Assembly: GCF_024868665.1 (NCBI RefSeq)
Contig: NC_079893.1
Coordinates: 14,867,286-14,931,285, forward strand
Source: Triplophysa rosa
Taxonomy: Eukaryota > Chordata > Actinopteri > Cypriniformes > Nemacheilidae
Length of the DNA: 64,000 bases
Reading direction: 5' to 3'
In this document: positions 43,834-54,989 of the stretch, piece after piece
Layout: every line of letters starts with the position of its first letter
Position numbering within the stretch: the stretch's first letter is position 1
The notes under the pieces: model-generated
Told to the model about the DNA's origin: nothing
Databases searched by the model: none
What the model saw: only the letters and a program-made list of their open reading frames with translations
Made by a program: the position numbers and the translations under genes

Positions 43834-45962
43834 TTGATATCAAAGTGTCAGGGTTCCTGTTTTGTGTGTCTTTGTTTCCTCTTTTGTGTTGATGTTTTGT
43901 TTCTGGTGAGCTCATGGTGTGGTTGACAGCCTGCCATGTGTTGTCTCGTAATTGTGGTGTGACCCCGCCCCGTCATTACCCTGTGTATCTCCTCGCTATT
44001 GTTTCATTCTTCCAGAGGTGGGTAGAGTAGCCAAAATCTTTACTCAAGTAAAAGTACAAGTAACTAGAGAAATTGTTACTCAAGTAAAAGTAAAAGTCAC
44101 TATTTTAAAAACTACTTGAGTAAAAGTAAAAAAGTATGCAATGAAAAAACTACTCAAGTAGCTAGTTACTTAGTTACTTTGTATCTTATTATATAGGCCT
44201 ACTACATAAAATTAATATTAACGCCAATATTTTAATAAATATTTTTATTATCATAAGCAGATATCTTTGCAATATACTAGAGAGACTAAAGAATAGACAA
44301 ACACAGAAGAGACAAGCATTTCTGTAAATTTCATCTAGTCCTGATGTCAATGTAGTTTACACAACTTATTTAGAATAATAGACCATGTCAAACTAAAGCA
44401 TGAACTAAACTCAGAGCATTTCCTAAGATGATCTAGAACATCTGCAGTGCTCTTAAATGAAATACACATTTTTGAACAAAGCTCATGTTTTCTCTTGTTG
44501 TGTCACGTGTGTGTTGTGAAACGCTCTTACTTGTAAACAAACAGTAAACAGTGAACCACACGCCCATCAACAAGTTTTCTTCCTTCTGTTCTTCAAATGT
44601 ATATTTCTGCAGGCCCACGTCTCTGTGTCTGATGGGTAACGCGCATGTTGCGGTGTCTGACGAACAGGTCGCGCGGGTGCGCGCATATGGCCGGCATTTA
44701 TCATTGCTGGCAAACAATATGACACATTTGCAGTTTTGATTGTATAGATATAGATTAATATCCACTTCATCCAACGCTCTTTGTGTTCTGCGTGTTCTTA
44801 AATTTCGCGCTACGAGGAGTGAGTAATCCTGCTTCAGATGATTCAGATTGTGCTGCGAACTGAACAAATCATTTGAACTGATTCATTAGCCTATTCAAAT
44901 GGTTTTGCCCATTGTTCAATTAATGCTTTCAAAAGAATCGACTCAAATGAATCGATCATTCGGGAATGCCCGTAAAAAGAGACGACAACCTTGAAATAAA
45001 CAACGCGTTTTAAAAAGCATATTTTAAAATGAAGGAACGAAGGAACGTCACGCAATGTAAGTTATGTAACGAAGTAAAAGTACAGATTTTCTATTAGAAA
45101 TTTACTCAAGTAAGAGTAAAAGTACACACTTTCAATTTTACTTAAAAAGTACATATTTTCCAAAATGTTACTCAAGTAAATGTAACGAAGTAAATGTAGC
45201 GCGTTACTACCCACCTCTGCATTCTTCTCACCTGCTTGCTCATTGTCTAACTCTCTCTCCTCTCCTTTCTCTCATTTGCTTTATGACTTTCACCTGCTCT
45301 ACTCGTTGTCTTCTCTCCCCTCCTGTTTCTTGTTTGGGTTCTGATTTCCTTCCCTTTATGTTCCCTTCTGTTCTACTGTCCTGCATCAGACTGTTGTGTG
45401 TTGTATCGTGTATATTATTTCTACTTAGTACTGACTGCCTTATCCACAGCATCCCTTAGCCTTATTTATATGCCTTGTCATTGTGTTTATTGTTTTGCCT
45501 TTTTGACTGTTGTTGTTTTAGTACCCCTGTGCCTTAGTTCCTGTTAGTTTTTTCCCTGCCCAGCTATCTCCTGTTGGTGTCCCGGATCCTCGACGGGTAA
45601 TACCTTCGCCCTCAACAAACAGGCACCGCTTCCACAGCAGAGGATTCCCCTGACGGGGCCACGCAATCTTTCTCTCACTGTGAGTTGTCTTCGGGTCGGG
45701 ATTACTCCCTGTGTCCGATTCTCCCTCCGTGGATTACTCTCCCGTGTGGGTCCAGCACTCTACGCTACGAGTTCGCCATCTCTCCGACGGGTTGAGCTTC
45801 TCCCCGCCAGTTATCGTGCTGTCAGTGGTGTCTGGTTTCAGGACTTTTGTAGATTATTGTGGACTTTTTGGATTTATGTGGACTGTTTTGCTGCTGCCTT
45901 GTCCAATAAACTTTGTTTTCCCGCATCTGAGTCTGTCGCCTTAGTGAGCATTGATATCAAAG
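43834..45962 (+). mobile_element. LTR-like retroelement unit with 12-bp flanking repeat, interrupted by a hAT element
   Basis: The unit 43846-45950 starts TGTCAGGGTTCC and ends TTAGTGAGCA. Identical 12-bp 'ttgatatcaaag' repeats lie at 43834-43845 and 45951-45962. Without the nested hAT it is about 890 bp, pyrimidine-rich on the + strand, with AATAAA near 45904 shortly before the end. It could be a solo LTR, but 12 bp is long for an LTR duplication. No coding motif is recognised; a 102-codon frame at 45680-45988 crosses the element's end and is not credible. Confidence 0.6.
44005..45227. mobile_element. hAT-type non-autonomous element, 1207 bp, 8-bp target duplication
   Basis: The element 44013-45219 has matching ends: CAGAGGTGGGTAG on the left and CTACCCACCTCTG on the right. 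Inside the ends there are many 'tactcaagtaaaagta' repeats on both arms. It is flanked by 'cattcttc' (44005-44012 and 45220-45227). No transposase is present. The subterminal repeats are the kind of sites hAT transposases bind. It is nested in the LTR-like unit and therefore younger. Confidence 0.9.
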
Positions 45963-46640
45963 TACTCCGCTTGAGCCAAAAAATATAGTCATGTAAACCA
46001 AATGACATTATGTCGATATGTCATATGTTATAAGCATTTTAATAAATTTGCCGAAACTGTGTATGTTACCTCAGGCAATGACTACGATAACATGTATCAA
46101 GTTTCATTTCAATACATGAAAGTTTGATGAGCACCCAATCCATTTTGTCGTGTTCACCGTTGAATTCATAGACGTGCTACATGAGAATCGATTGGACAAT
46201 AATAACTTTTTGTCAGCAGTGTCTTTAGATACTGCATACCAAATTTTGTTTTAATGGGGCAAACCGTCTAACGAGGAGTTTGAAAAAAATTTGGGGGAAC
46301 AAATAATTTTGATTCTAAGATGTACAGTTCAAAAGATATATGCAAACATATATGTGGAAGTGTGGACTATTGGTGGCGCTATGGAGTTTGGGTTAGAGAC
46401 TCTATATTTGCCATGGTAAGAGGTCAGACTGTTCTCTATGTGTGTGCCAAATTTCACAATTTCCCATGCACGGTTCTATGGGCTGCCATAGACTCCCTTG
46501 GCAGAAAAAGAACACCACTAACCGAAGCAATAGGTGTCCACGCCACTTCGTGGCTTGACCCCTAATAATAAGAAAACTAAGAAATGCTAAAAGGATCTCC
46601 ACCCCTTTGGGGCTTGATCCCTAATTACCATCACTTCTGC
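45963..46640. repeat. Continuation of the mosaic repeat
   Basis: It picks up exactly where 43845 left off ('tactccgcttgagcc' matches 'taacttggcttgagcc' at 41671). It ends with another copy of 'aagcaataggtgtccacgccacttcgtggcttgaccc' near 46525-46561. Confidence 0.6.
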
Positions 46641-48911
46641 TGATCAGACCCCAAAAAAGTATTTTTAATGACAATTAATATACGCATTTTCCTTTGAGCC
46701 AAACCAATAATTCCCTGACTGAAATTGATGTTTTAAATAACGTTTTTTGGATATGACCATTAGATTTGGTGGAGATGAATGGTTTAAATGTAAATTGTTA
46801 ACATGTGAGTAAGCTCACGTTTAACATTTCCAAATTGCTACCTATATTTCATCTTGGAGGATAATCTATTTGGTGAGTAAAACTCATCGTTTTAACAACA
46901 GTGAAATTCATTACCTGTGTTTCTTTTTTTTATTTGTTTTTCTTCCTGTATATATGCTTTGAAACAATGCTACATTGTAAAACACGCTTTATTAATGGCA
47001 AAGAAAGTTCTGGCATGAAAGTCTAGATCGCAGTCGTATAGTCTAAAACCAATCTGACATACCTTTACCACATGACGCAGCTGATTGGTTCCTCCTGTAT
47101 CAGCAGCTGATGAGATTGCTTGATGAGATGTTTAAATATTGGCTAGTGATTGTCGTAGCAGTGCAGCACGCTTCAGAAAGCATCTGGATTTAAGATAAGT
47201 GAATGATCTTTTACTCCACACTTACTCACTGTGCATAATGTGTGGTCTGCCTAATTCATTAAAAAAATGAGCAACCATATAACAAGTCTGAATAAGTTTT
47301 ATGTTAGCAGTCTTGTATTGTATGCTTGAGCTAAATAGTAAGACTATTGGCAGTAGCATTTACGCATCTGTGTTTATACAGCTTGAGCAAAAGTCAGACA
47401 TGCCGAAAGTAACTGATATGAGAGCAGGTTCAATGAATAAACTTTCACGGTCATATGTATTTTTAATGGCGTACAAAGCCTGTCCTAGGAACCAAAGTTT
47501 TTGTCCACACGGACTGATTTAAGTGCTCCACAGGAAGACAATTTGCTGAATGCTCATCTCTGCATGCTTATTTATGCTCTGTATAATCCGATTCATTCAG
47601 CCTTGATGTAACTAAATCTGTGAATGTGTATGTTATCTAGTATATGTATTATATTGTGGTTACCATTGGTTGTAATATGGTTGTAATTATATTTCTTTAT
47701 TGTTCCTCTAGACCAGGGCTAGTCAACTGGCGGCCCGCGGGCCAAATGCGGCCCGTCAATCATCTTTACCTGGCCTGCCTTAACATTTCAAATAAGTGGA
47801 GAGACTTTAAGAACGGTGTACTTAAATGCACGTCCTCATGAGACGCCACATCTTTAAAAGTCCAAAACGCTGTATACAGTACATTCAAAACGAAAGTAAT
47901 TACCGTGGCTCATGATGTTTTACGTCTTATAAAGCGATTTGATCGGTCAGTCCAAGAAACTTAATGTTATTTACAACGTTATAATCAGCAATGCATTGCG
48001 CAGCCACAGGCATTTGATTTGCGCACGCGATAGGTCGCGTTCTAAAATGCGTTTTGTGCCCTTGAAAGTAGGCTAACTGTAGGAAGGGTACACCACGTGA
48101 ATGGTTGTCTCAGATACGGGGAAAACGGTGTTGTTTTTATTACTGCATTCATTATGAATAATGGCTATATTTACGAAAAACAGCTCTGTTCTGTTCATCT
48201 CCCCCAGAACTCGCACACTATACAAAGGATCTGCCCTATAAGTGCATGGGGCACATGAATGCGATTGGAATTCACCTGGAGATGTGATAATAGCATTCAG
48301 TTTCTTGCACAGATCAATTGACTCGCTTTATAAGACACTTATTTAATGTCACAAGGGGCAGGGATTACTTTTGTGTTGAATGTATTTGCGTTTTTACTTT
48401 TATTGATTTAACATTAATTAATTCAACCAAATATCTTCATAAATATCTTCTTGAAAAAACAATGCCACCCACATCTTGATGTACTGGACGACTGTGGGTG
48501 AGTAAATTAGTAGCAATTTTTGGGTAAAGTAACGCATTAAGGAATATAAAATACAATTAAAAATACAATATCCCTTTTAATTTAATATCATGAAAAGGCA
48601 CAAATACTTGATGCAATATTTGTGTGCATGTTTTAATCATGGTCTGTTATTACCGGTAGATTGAAGGAGCCTGTTTTGTTACCGCAAAATCAATATGTCA
48701 GGATAGGATGGACTGGAGTTTTGATTTAAACTACAAATGGGGCACATTTACTAAAGCTCACATGTACCAGAATTCCACCTATCACCTGCCTTAGCAAGTT
48801 GCATGATCGTGACTAAAATAACTATTGTTATGTTTCTGAGCAAGCATAGGGCATCCAGACTTAATGATATTAGTTTACCCGGCAACCTCTGACTAAAGAT
48901 CAGAACTGACA
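46641..48911. other. Low-repeat, gene-free stretch, host-like
   Basis: AT-rich, with no coding motif that I recognise. The only marked piece is a GC-rich 'ggcggcccgcgggccaaatgcggcccg' (split over 47728-47754) preceded by 'cagggctagtcaact' at 47714, which resembles the end of a hAT-Charlie-type element. Its partner end was not found. Confidence 0.4.
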
Positions 48912-49095
48912 GTTCCCTTTCTGTTGGTCTCTCGACGTTGTGTCGAACCGACAGATGGGGTTCGTCCTTGAGAACCAATCGCTTCCGACTTCTCTAGAAA
49001 AGGCCAATGAAAATTGGCGAATGATATTTGCATGCCGGACTCCGCCCCCGGATATCCGGGTATAAAAGGGAGACGGCGTGCCTCATTCATTCACC
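48912..49095 (+). repeat. DIRS-C left inverted terminal repeat with TATA-like promoter
   Basis: The arm contains 'ttctctagaaaaggccaatg', 'gatatccgggtataaaaggg' (TATAAAA at about 49060-49066) and 'gtgcctcattcattcacc'. The right arm (54770-54985) is its reverse complement with few differences. Transcription of DIRS elements is expected to start near here. Confidence 0.75.
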
Positions 49096-49264
49096 TTTTG
49101 TTCTTCGGAGCCTTCGCTTGTGATCAACAGACTTCGCTACAAGACTGCCGGCTCTACGACGTGGTGCAGCGGACTGTCCCTTCCTGCAGCGACTTCCCCT
49201 GGGCGTCTCGGCGGTTCCAGAAGTGTTCGAGTTTTTTCTCTAAAAGAGCAAATTTCTCCAGCAT

Positions 49265-51190
49265 GGCATGTCCCGCTGTTCTCTTGGGTGCAACACACTC
49301 ATCGAGGAGGGGGACAGACACGATATCTGCTTCCAGTATGCTGGGGCAGATATTGTGGATACGTCCTGCCCGCACTGCGGGCGGCTGACGATTCAGACGT
49401 TGCGTCACGGGTGGCTGTGTTCCCACGGGACTCAGCCACCACCTTGCCTGCTTCCCGTTCCGTGACGGCAGGACTACGGCCCTGCCGCCCGCTACGGCGA
49501 GCAGCGAGGGTGATATGAGGATTACTGTGAGCGCTAATCCGTCAGCCACTGGCTCGCGGACCGTTCGCACCTCGCTTTGCTCGTCTGACCGTTCCCCATA
49601 AGACGGTCCGCCGTCTTATTCCTCAATTACGTATCGGACACGGTACGTGATGATGAGGTGTCTGTTGCAGCATCGGAGGGTGACTTACTGGCATCAGACT
49701 CCGACGATTCCTTGAAGCTCCCTCCCTCGGGGGGTCGAGATCAGGAAGAAGCGAATGTCGAAATGTCAGCCATGCTTTCCCGGGCAGCCGGCTTTGGGTT
49801 GAGGTGCACCGCACTGCCTCTCCCAACGCTCGCGGCTGGATACACGGTACATCAGGCTTGAGAGCGGCTCCAAGCCGCACTCGCCCTCAGTGCCGTGTTC
49901 CCCCAGGAGTGCATGAGGAACCTAGTATGACCTGGAATGCCCCCTTCGGCGCGTACACGTCAACTAGTTCCATCACCCTTTCTTCCCTCGATAGTGGGGC
50001 AGCTAGAGGATAAGTCGATGTCCCCCGGGGCTCGACCTAAACTCCCATCCAAAGCACGTAGGCTTTTTGGCATCTGAGATGTCGAGAGCTTACTCTGCTG
50101 CGGGCCAAGCTGTCCCCTCTCTCCATGCTATGGCCTTCCTGCAGGCCAATGCGCGGAGAGAGCTCCACGAGGGTAAGACCGACCCAGCGCTTATGCAGGA
50201 ACTCCGCGGCTTCACCGACCTCGCTCTCGGGCGAACAAGGTGATCGCGCGGGCCCTGGGTCGGGCGATGTCCACACTTATGGTCCAGGAGAGACACCTCT
50301 GGCTGAACCTTGCACAGGTGAGTAACTCTGAGAAAGTCCGCTTTCTCGATGCACCCGTCTCGCAAGGGGGGGCTGTTTGGTGATACTGTCGGGTTCGACA
50401 GTTAGGGAGCAGATAGAGGATATCACGTATGTCCTCCCCAGCCGCGACTCGACCGCCTTCTGGCCGCCGAGATCCCGTGCACCGTCTGCTTCCCAGCAGC
50501 CCTGGTCCTCTTCGAGACATCATATGGGGGAGGAGACCACCACCCCATCAGCAGCCGCGGCGAAAGCCTGCGGCCCTCATGGGAAGACCCCAGGGAGTTC
50601 GAGAATACCTTTCTAAAGTTTTTCTCCCTCTCTGGGCGTTTATATCAGCTGCTCCCACCCTCTACATGACGGTGTTCGGCAACTCGACGTTGCGTCACGG
50701 CGAGACCCAATGTCAAGGATAATCAGCAGCCTAAGCACTCTCAATCGACGGTGCTTTGTGCCACATATCGTCTGGGTATTATCACAGCCGCTCTCACCCT
50801 CTACACGACGGTGTTCGGCAACTCGACATTGCGGCAAGACCCAATGTCGAGGATAATCAGCAGCCTAAGCACTCTCAATCGACGGTGCTTTGTGCCACAT
50901 CACGTCTGGGTATTATCACAGCCGCTCTCACCCTCTACACGACGGTGTTCGGCAACTCGACGTTGCGGCAAGACCCAATGTCGAGGATAATCATCAGCCT
51001 AAGCACTCTCATTCGATGGTGCGTTGTGCTACATCATCGCCAGGCAGGTAAAACTGCAGAGCCGATCTCCTCTCCGGGGCCCCCCCCACGGCGAGGGATC
51101 CGCACTGCCAGCCATCGAACCACCCCCGGGAGGTCGATGAAGCAGAACGTACCCCTAGCCTCCCTGTCTCGGTCCCTGGGAGCCTGACAA
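49265..51190 (+). pseudogene. DIRS-C gag
   Basis: It starts with the Cys/His module in frame 49268-49465: 'GCNTLIEEGDRHDICFQ' and 'DTSCPHCGR'. An acidic block 'ASEGDLLASDSDDSLKLPP' follows (about 49669-49725), then 'EMSAMLSRAAG' and, after breaks, 'ERHLWLNLAQVSNSEKVRFLDAPVS' (50291-50365). The C-terminal part holds three tandem ~135-bp units (50646-51040). A stop at about 49927 and several shifts break the frame. In related elements gag packages the RNA. Confidence 0.72.
50646..51040 (+). repeat. Tandem ~135-bp units in DIRS-C gag (3 copies)
   Basis: Units start 'cagc(t/c)gctc(c/t)caccctctac' at 50646, 50785 and 50919. Each carries 'gacggtgttcggcaactcgac', 'gacccaatgtc(a/g)aggataatca' and 'cctaagcactctca(a/t)tcga'. 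Units 2 and 3 are nearly identical. The second is 134 bp, so the array does not keep one reading frame. Confidence 0.9.
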
Positions 51191-52440
51191 GAGCTTCCCA
51201 AACCGTCACGGTGACTACGGGATACGGTCCGTCTCGGCTACGCGATCCAACTCCCCGGACGCCCGCCCAAGTTTCGGGGCATCCTCTTAACCTCAGCAGA
51301 GGCAAGGATGCCCCGTGCTTCGGGCCGAGGTCGCCACCCCTCTGGTGAGGAAGCGATCGTGCTCGTCCCTCTAGCCGAGATGTTCAACGGGTTTTACAGC
51401 CCGTACTTCATCGTCCCCAAAAGAGCGGGGGTCGCTAGATCTGCGTACCCTGAACAGGCACCTACTCAAGCTGCCGTTCAGGATGCTCACGCAGAAGCGC
51501 ATCCTGGCATCTGTCAGATGTCAAGATGGATTCATGGCAATCGACCTGAAGGACGCTTACTCTCATGTCTCTTTTCCCTCGTCATCGCCCGTTCCTACGG
51601 TTCGCTTTCGAGGGTCAGGCATATTAGTACAGAGTCCTCCCCTTCGGTCTGTCCCTGTCCCCACGAGTCTTCACGAAGATCGTGGAAGCCGCCCTCACTC
51701 CCCTCAGGGAGAGAGGTGTGCGGGTACTAAACTATCTCGACGACTGGCTCATTTGACACACTCGTGAGATCTGTTATGTACACACAGGGACCTAGTGCTT
51801 CGGCACCTAGATCGATTGGGACCACAGGTCAACCGAAAAAGAGCAAGCTCTCCTCTGTGCAGAGCATCCTCTTTTTTGGTATGGAACTCAACTCTGTCTC
51901 CATTACAGCGCGACTGCGCTCAGTCAGTGTTGAACTGCCTGGAATATTTCAAGCAGTCAGCGGGAAGAGGCTCCTGGGCACATGGCATCCTCGACGGTGG
52001 TGATACCCCTCGGGTTGATGCACATGAGACCGCTCCAACACTGGCTACAGAGTCGAGTTCCCTGGAGAGCGTGGCACACCGGCAGCAGGCGGATGGTGAT
52101 TACGCCTCTCTGCCGACGCACCCTAACCCCTTGGTCTTCAATGACCTTTCTACGGACGGGGGTCCCTCTCGGGCAGGTCGAGACGCGTCAGGGTCGACAG
52201 ACGCCTCCCTGCAGGGTTGGGGTGCCGTGTGCAACGGGCACGCAGTGTCGGGGCGATGGACGGGCCCCCGCCTGCGCAGGCATATCAACTGCCTAGAGTT
52301 GTTGGATGTGCTACCCGCACTGAAGGGGTTACAACCTCTTGTGCAGAACAAGCACGTGCTGGTCCGGTCGGACTGCACAACTGCCGTAGCGTTTTTAACC
52401 GCCAGGGTGGCGTTCGCTTATGGCAGCTAACACGACTCGC
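51190..52440 (+). pseudogene. DIRS-C reverse transcriptase and RNase H
   Basis: RT motifs in order: 'YAIQLPGRPPKFRGI' (about 51239-51283), 'FYSPYFIVPK' (51392-51421), 'MLTQKRILASVRCQDGFMAIDLKDAY' (51483-51560, split by family blocks) with the first catalytic Asp, and 'RVLNYLDDWLI' (51721-51753) with an intact YLDD. RNase H: 'TDASLQGWGAVCNG' (about 52197-52238), 'NCLELLDVLPALKGL' (about 52288-52332) and 'VRSDCTTAVAFL' (about 52363-52398). All catalytic acids appear present, but frameshifts near 51430, 51600 and 51840 separate the parts. It would convert the RNA into DNA in the nucleus. Confidence 0.88.
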
Positions 52441-52479
52441 CCGACGCCTCCTCCTGTGGAGTCCGCAGGGCCACACATA

Positions 52480-53085
52480 TCCCAGGTGACCTGAACCAGA
52501 CAGCCGATGTGCTCTCTCGTCAGTTGACGCCTCGCGGAGAGTGGCGACTCCACCCCCGCGTAGCCAGCTCATTGGGGACAGTCAGGGCGGGCTCAGGTAG
52601 ACCCCTTCGCCTCCCTGGACACCACCCATTGCCGCTAAGGTACTCCCTGCCTCGGCACGGAGGCTCTAGCGCACAGCTGGCCGTGGGACAAGCGGAAGTA
52701 CGTCTTCCCCCAGTGAGCCTCACTGCACAGACCCTGTGCAAGGTCAGGGAAGAGGAGCATCAAGTGTACTAGTTGCGCCATACTGGCCCAACCGGACTTG
52801 GTTCTCGGAGCTAATGCTCTTGACGACAGCTCCCCCCTGGCCGATTCCCCTGACGAAGGACCTGCTTTCCCAGGGGAAGGGCACGTTATGGCATCACGGG
52901 CTAGACCTCTGGAACCTCCATGTCTGGCCCCTGGACGGAACGAGGAGATCCTGAGTGGCCTAACCCCTGCGGCGGTTAAGACCACTACTCAGGCTAGGGC
53001 CCTGGCCACTAGGCGACTATACGCCTATAGTGGTGCCTCTTCTCATCCTGGTGCTCTTCTCGAAGAGAAGACCCGCGGAGTTGCT
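52480..53085 (+). pseudogene. DIRS-C Dam-like methyltransferase domain and linker
   Basis: Follows RNase H. Pieces are 'PLRYSLPRHGGSSAQLAVGQ' in a shifted frame, 'LVAPYWPNRTWFSELMLLTTAPPWPIPLTKDLL' (about 52766-52865) and 'LWNLHVWPLDGTRRS' (52908-52951). The linker 'LSGLTPAAVKTTTQARALATRRLYA' (about 52951-53027) leads toward the recombinase. This position and sequence match the methyltransferase-like domain of vertebrate DIRS elements. Confidence 0.68.
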
Positions 53086-53089
53086 TGAT

Positions 53090-53930
53090 CAAGTGGGTGC
53101 GGTCCTTCCAGAGACTCGAGAATAATCTCTCCCCTTCCACACTGAACGTGTATGTAGCCGCTGTTGCCGCTCATCACGACCCAGTTGCTGGTAGTCTCTA
53201 GGACAGCACAACCTGATCATTTGGTTCCTAAGGGGCGCGGGAAGGCTACCACCTCACCCACGCTCCGTACCCTCTTACGACCTTGATGCGGTCCTGGAGC
53301 CCCTCGGAGATGCCGCTCTTTCTCACTTCACGATGAAGACGGCTCTCGGGAGGACGCTCAAGAGGGTAGCGGACCTACAAGCATTCTCCGTGTCCACAGA
53401 TTGCCTAGAACTCGGGCCCGGTTATTCTCACGCTATCCTGAGACCCCGGCCCGGCTACGTGCCCAAAGTTCCCACCACTCCCCCGAGACACCAGGTGGTG
53501 AACTTACAGGCGCTCCCCACCGGGGAGGAAGACCCAACCCCATCCGTGTTGTGTCCAGTACGCGCATTGCGCCTCTGCTTGGACCGCACGCAGAGCCGCA
53601 GTAGCTCTGAGCAGCTCTTTGTCTGTTTTGGAGATCAGCAGGGAGGGCTGTCTCAAACAGAGATTGGCGCACTGGATCATGGACGCCGTCACTATGGCGT
53701 ACCTGTCCTAAGATCGCCTACGCCCACTGGGTGAGAGCTCTCTCCACACGGAGTACAGCCTCCTCGTGGGCACTGGCTCGAGGCGCCTCTCTGGCAGACA
53801 TCTGCAGAGCTGCGGGTTGGGCTACACCCATCACCTTCGCGAGGTCCTACAGCCTCCGCGTAAAACCGGTATCGGCTCGAGTCTTGCAGGCATCAGGCAA
53901 GACTGGCGGCCGGTAGGGTGTACGCCTATG
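53090..53930 (+). pseudogene. DIRS-C tyrosine recombinase
   Basis: The frame 53333-53734 reads 'MKTALGRTLKRVADLQAFSVS', 'ILRPRPGYVPKVPTTPP' (shifted by family norms only slightly), 'PVRALRLCLDRTQS' and 'SEQLFVCFGDQQGGLSQTEIG'. After a frameshift the frame 53731-53916 has 'STRSTASSWALARGASLADICRAAGW' and 'FARSYSL' with the nucleophile Tyr. The motif 'RALSTR' has Leu (CTC) where family members usually have His. In DIRS elements this enzyme inserts a circular DNA by site-specific-type recombination without a target duplication. Confidence 0.82.
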
Positions 53931-54985
53931 ACAGTACCTTCCCCCCTTTCTCCTAAGGGGGTCAGCGTACTAACTAGCCTCCCTTCTTCCCCCACTGGGT
54001 GAAGAACAGGCACTCCATCCATCACTAGCAAGCACCTCCTGCGGGCGGGCTGGGCAGAGCAGCCCTGCCCCTTAGGCCGGGTATCTCCGGAGTTATTCGC
54101 AACATAGCTCTAACCGGACCTAGTGCTACCAGACGTTGCAACCCCCCAGTAGGGCGGTTCCGTCTGATGTATCCTCATGCTGGTTCCCACCTTGGTAACC
54201 CATGACCTCCTTAGGTGGACCTCCACCTCGCGGTTAACTCCTTCAGTCCGCACTTTCTTCCCATGAGTTCTCCCCCATCGGTGAGACCATGTTGGTATCT
54301 CCACTAGTCTCCTCCCTGTGGTAGGAAGTGGTCTCTGTAGCGCATCCCCCGCTTGAGGAAGTAGCGCTTACCCAGTGGCCTTACGGTTCCGGGCGGCTTC
54401 TCGCTGTTAGAGAAACAAGGCCGCCGCCTGTGAGGCCGAAGGTAGGGGCCTTCCCACCTTTCAAGAAAGCTCTGGGACCCCCTACCTACCCACTGGTAGG
54501 TTACAATTTCGCGGTAGCGTTCACGGCTGACACGCCCAGGCCAGTCACCGTCGCTTCGTTGAGATTGTGACAGGGCACAGTGTTATGGCGTTTTCCATTG
54601 GAACCCCATCTGTCGGTTCGACACAACGTCGAGAGACCGACAGAAAGGGAACGTCTCGGTTACGTTTGTAACCTCGGTTCCCTGATGGAGGGAACGAGAC
54701 GTTGTGTCCTCTTGCCACAACACGTGCTGTCCACTGCAGCAGTCGTGAGAGGTCTCAGGCTCCTCAGAACTAAGGTGAATGAATGAGGCACGCCGTCTCC
54801 CTTTTATACCCGGATATCCGGGGGCGGAGTCCGGCATGCAAATTTCATTCGCCAATTTTCATTGGCCTTTTCTAGAGAAGTCGGAAGCGATTGGTTCTCA
54901 AGGACGAACCCCATCTGTCAGTTAGACACAACGTCTCGTTCCCTCCATCAGGGAACCGAGGTTACAAACGTAACCGAGACGTTTT
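53931..54985 (+). repeat. DIRS-C 3' non-coding region, complementary region and right inverted repeat
   Basis: About 680 bp of non-coding 3' sequence (with 'ttagagaaacaaggccgccgcc' at 54406) is followed by the internal complementary region (54600-54715) and the right inverted terminal repeat. The tip contains two small palindromes, 'gttccctccatcagggaac' and 'ggttacaaacgtaacc' (54938-54977). Confidence 0.75.
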
Positions 54986-54989
54986 GTGA

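Larger units (their letters stand above)
48912..54985 (+). mobile_element. DIRS retrotransposon, copy C (most complete)
   Basis: A 6.07-kb copy with both terminal repeats of the same subfamily: left arm about 48912-49090, right arm about 54770-54985, in inverted orientation. Each has 'tccgggtataaaaggg', a likely TATA box, and 'gcatgccggactccgcc'. Near the right end, 54610-54710 repeats the left tip in inverted form ('gtcggttcgacacaacgtcg'), as expected for the internal complementary region. Domain order is gag, RT, RNase H, methyltransferase, recombinase. It is directly abutted on the right by a retrovirus-like remnant. Confidence 0.9.

Noticed and set aside
45680..45988. 102-codon + strand frame
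   Set aside because: It starts inside the LTR-like unit and runs across its right border into a repeat; no motif.
47100..47525. Possible host exon or promoter (TTTAAATA followed by short frames)
   Set aside because: No splice-supported coding motif and no similarity that I could name; composition is ordinary.
49154..49570. 138-codon - strand frame in DIRS-C
   Set aside because: Antisense shadow of gag with no domain; it recurs wherever the GC-rich gag is preserved.
50646..51040. Regular repeats considered as a CRISPR-like array
   Set aside because: Units are contiguous ~135-bp repeats without spacers, inside gag of a eukaryotic retroelement.
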